64,000 bases of DNA from assembly GCF_900115715.1 (NCBI RefSeq), contig NZ_FOXM01000012.1, positions 62,001 through 126,000 on the forward strand, given 5' to 3'. This document shows, one piece after another, positions 62,312-64,000 of this stretch. Position 1 is the stretch's first letter. Every line of letters starts with the position of its first letter. Below the pieces are notes generated by a model. The model ran no database searches. It saw only the letters and a list, made by a program, of their open reading frames with translations, and was not told the DNA's origin. The translations under genes and the position numbers were made by a program. The stretch comes from Geopseudomonas sagittaria. Its GTDB lineage: Bacteria > Pseudomonadota > Gammaproteobacteria > Pseudomonadales > Pseudomonadaceae.

Positions 62312-64000
62312 TCAGCCGCGTGCCTGCAGCCAGGCGCGCCAGCCGCCGCAGGCGGTGATGTCCTCGGCGCCCTCCAGGCCGTAGGCATCGCAGATGAAGC
62401 CGGTTTCCCAGCGGCCGTCCGCTAGCTCGACCTTGCCCAGGCCCAGCGGCGCCGGGATGCCGGTGAGGAAGGAGCCGAGTTCCGTGCTCGGCAGTTCCCA
62501 CACCTCGACCTCGATGGCCGCGCCGCCCTCGGCCACGCGCAGCATGCCCGGGCGCAGCGGCGGGCCGCCGGCCAGGGCATAGAGCTTGTAATGCGGTGCG
62601 CTGCGGGTGGCCTCGACCAGCCGGCCGCCGCGCTGGCGCAGTTGCCAGTTGAGCGGCAGGCCATCGAGGTGCGCGCCGCACACCACCACCCGCGCCTTGT
62701 CGTGGCGCGCCGGCCCGGCCGGTGCCGGCAGCTGCAGCGCGCGGCCGCCGGCCAGCGGCAGGGCGTGTTGGCGCTGCACAGCATCGGCCAGACCGAGCAG
62801 GTACTGGTCGGTGAAGGCGCGGCCGAACAGGGTCACGCCCCACGGCAGGCCGTTGGCCATGACCCCGGTCGGTACCGCCACCGCCGCGTAGTCGAGCAGG
62901 TTCATGAAGTTGGTGTAGTAGCCCAGCTCGGCGTTGCGCAGCACCGGCTCGGCGTGCAGCTCGGCCAGCGTCACTGGGCGGCCGATGGTCGGGGTGAGCA
63001 CGCAGTCCAGTTCGGCCATGGCGCGGTCGCAGATCGCCTTGATCGCCTGCAGGCGGTACTGGGCGCGGAACGCCTCCACCGCCGTGGCCCCCGGCGCCTT
63101 GGCCAGCACGGCGCGGATCACCGGCAGCACCGCCTCGGGGTTCGCCTCCAGCAGTTCGCCGGCCACGCTGTAGCGCTCGGCGACCCAGGGGCCCTCGTAG
63201 AGCAGGCGCGCGGCCTCGAGGAAGGGCGCAAAGTCGACCTCCACCGACGTGCCGCCGAGGGCCTCCAGCTGGCGCACGGCGGCGGCGAACTGCAGCGGAC
63301 CTTCGCTGCAGCCGAAGAACCGCAGGTCCTGGGCGCGCGGTACGCCGAAGCGGAACGGTCGCGGCGTGCCGAAGGCCGAAGCTTCGTTCCACAGCGGGTT
63401 GGCGCGGCTGTAGTCGTCGCGCGGATCGAGCCTGGCGGTCAGCGCCAGCAGCGCACTGGCCTCGCGGGCGGTGGCGGTGAAGTAGGTGACGCAGTCCAGG
63501 GTGCGACAGGCCGGCACCACCCCGGCGGTGGAGATCAGCCCCTTGCTGGCCTTGAGGCCGACCAGGTTGTTCAGCGCCGCCGGCACCCGGCCGGAACCGG
63601 CGGTATCGGTGCCGAGGGCGAAGCTGGCCACGCCGAGGGCCACGGCCAGCGAGGAGCCGGAGCTGGAGCCGCCGGAGGGATAGTCCGGGTGCAGGCTGTT
63701 GCGGCACGCGCCGTACGGCGAGCGGGTGCCGTTGAGGCCGGTGGCGAACTGGTCGAGGTTGGTCTTGCCCAGCGGTATGGCGCCGAGGGCGATCAGCTGC
63801 TCGACGAGGGTCGCGCTGCTTTCCGGAACGTAAGCGAAGGCCGGGCAGGCGGCGGTGGTCGGCATGCCAGCCAGGTCGATGTTGTCCTTGATGGCGAAGG
63901 GCACGCCGTACAGCGGCAGCTCCGCCGGACTCTTGCCGTCGAGGGCGGCCAGATAGGGCTCGATTTCCTCGGCGGACAGCAGGTGGATGAACAGCCGGTA
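62312..64000 (-). CDS. atzF: Allophanate hydrolase, 5' end beyond window
   Basis: The product belongs to the amidase-signature family, with the Lys in AIKDNIDLAG and the Ser-rich loop SGGSSSGSSLAVA. The nucleophile region GTDTAGSGRVPA and the C-terminal allophanate-hydrolase domain (YALAGGPPLRPGMLR, ELPSTELGSFLTG, CDAYGLEGAEDITACGGW) complete it. It splits allophanate to CO2 and ammonia, the second step of urea amidolyase metabolism. The frame stays open to base 64000 (last residues seen read YRLFIHLLSAEEIEPYLAAL), so the start codon is outside. The internal GTG near 63904 is not a start. Confidence 0.93.
   Translation of the reverse strand, partial: YRLFIHLLSAEEIEPYLAALDGKSPAELPLYGVPFAIKDNIDLAGMPTTAACPAFAYVPESSATLVEQLIALGAIPLGKTNLDQFATGLNGTRSPYGACRNSLHPDYPSGGSSSGSSLAVALGVASFALGTDTAGSGRVPAALNNLVGLKASKGLISTAGVVPACRTLDCVTYFTATAREASALLALTARLDPRDDYSRANPLWNEASAFGTPRPFRFGVPRAQDLRFFGCSEGPLQFAAAVRQLEALGGTSVEVDFAPFLEAARLLYEGPWVAERYSVAGELLEANPEAVLPVIRAVLAKAPGATAVEAFRAQYRLQAIKAICDRAMAELDCVLTPTIGRPVTLAELHAEPVLRNAELGYYTNFMNLLDYAAVAVPTGVMANGLPWGVTLFGRAFTDQYLLGLADAVQRQHALPLAGGRALQLPAPAGPARHDKARVVVCGAHLDGLPLNWQLRQRGGRLVEATRSAPHYKLYALAGGPPLRPGMLRVAEGGAAIEVEVWELPSTELGSFLTGIPAPLGLGKVELADGRWETGFICDAYGLEGAEDITACGGWRAWLQARG

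Overview
The window is a gene-dense, GC-rich stretch of chromosome that looks like a Pseudomonas of the P. aeruginosa-like kind. The main reasons are the neighbourhoods: the cpxR/cpxP-like/cpxS locus, rluB-scpB-scpA-yciO-rnm, rdgC with tRNA-Val/tRNA-Asp and an FKBP lipoprotein, prc, rluA-minCDE-htrB, ppc-adk-tsaB, and an aerobic-type cobalamin block. CyaB and NrdA also match P. aeruginosa in length and domain layout (MASE2 plus cyclase; two ATP cones). These locus comparisons are from memory; no search was run.

Layout. Bases 1-4800 are an accessory-like edge: a lower-GC Sel1 lipoprotein, ecotin, a zinc-ribbon protein, a methyltransferase, a REP-associated transposase (RAYT) flanked by four REP units, and an AT-rich orphan membrane protein. 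Bases 4833-9835 hold nrdB and nrdA with an elaborate control region (NrdR-like boxes, two DnaA boxes, a LexA-like box at the separate nrdB promoter). Bases 9836-17712 carry a phosphopantetheinyl transferase, adenylate cyclase CyaB, TrkH, a YkgJ protein, a nitroreductase and the Cpx-type two-component locus. Bases 17863-22294 are rnm-yciO-scpA-scpB-rluB. Bases 22388-29215 hold rdgC, two tRNAs, the FKBP lipoprotein, a small HTH/unknown/Sel1 cassette, an EAL phosphodiesterase and the Prc protease. Bases 29400-39799 include a quinone oxidoreductase, HAD phosphatase, ApeB, RluA, MinCDE, HtrB/LpxL, pirin, a MlaA-like protein and an alpha/beta hydrolase. Bases 39929-48532 hold ppc, adk, tsaB, a DUF72 protein, an EamA permease, rsmJ, a NYN-LOTUS protein and a formate/nitrite-type channel. 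After comEA and two tandem bacteriohemerythrins, a cobalamin riboswitch leads into btuB-btuM-cobO-cobB-bluB-cobD-cobC-cobQ-cobP-cobT-phosphatase (50752-62001). The window closes with a CWC zinc protein and the truncated allophanate hydrolase gene.

How the genes work together. The cobalamin block is the largest functional unit. It covers B12 uptake across the outer membrane (BtuB) and probably the inner membrane (BtuM-like, with a conserved-looking Cys), a,c-amidation, adenosylation, the remaining amidations, aminopropanol arm attachment, DMB synthesis and nucleotide loop activation. Most junctions are 4-8 bp overlaps, and a riboswitch sits at the head. Cobalamin synthase (cobS/cobV) is not in the window. 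The nrd region joins dNTP supply to replication (DnaA), nucleotide sensing (NrdR) and possibly DNA damage (LexA-like site). The Cpx locus has a CpxR-type box before the cpxP-like gene and a strong terminator before the kinase gene, so the three genes are probably not expressed equally.

The items most worth a second look are the BtuM-like protein, the AT-rich orphan membrane protein beside the RAYT/REP unit, the nrdA and nrdB control regions, the in-frame duplication at the start of CobQ, and two clusters of DnaA boxes. I found no CRISPR array, prophage or complete insertion sequence other than the RAYT unit.
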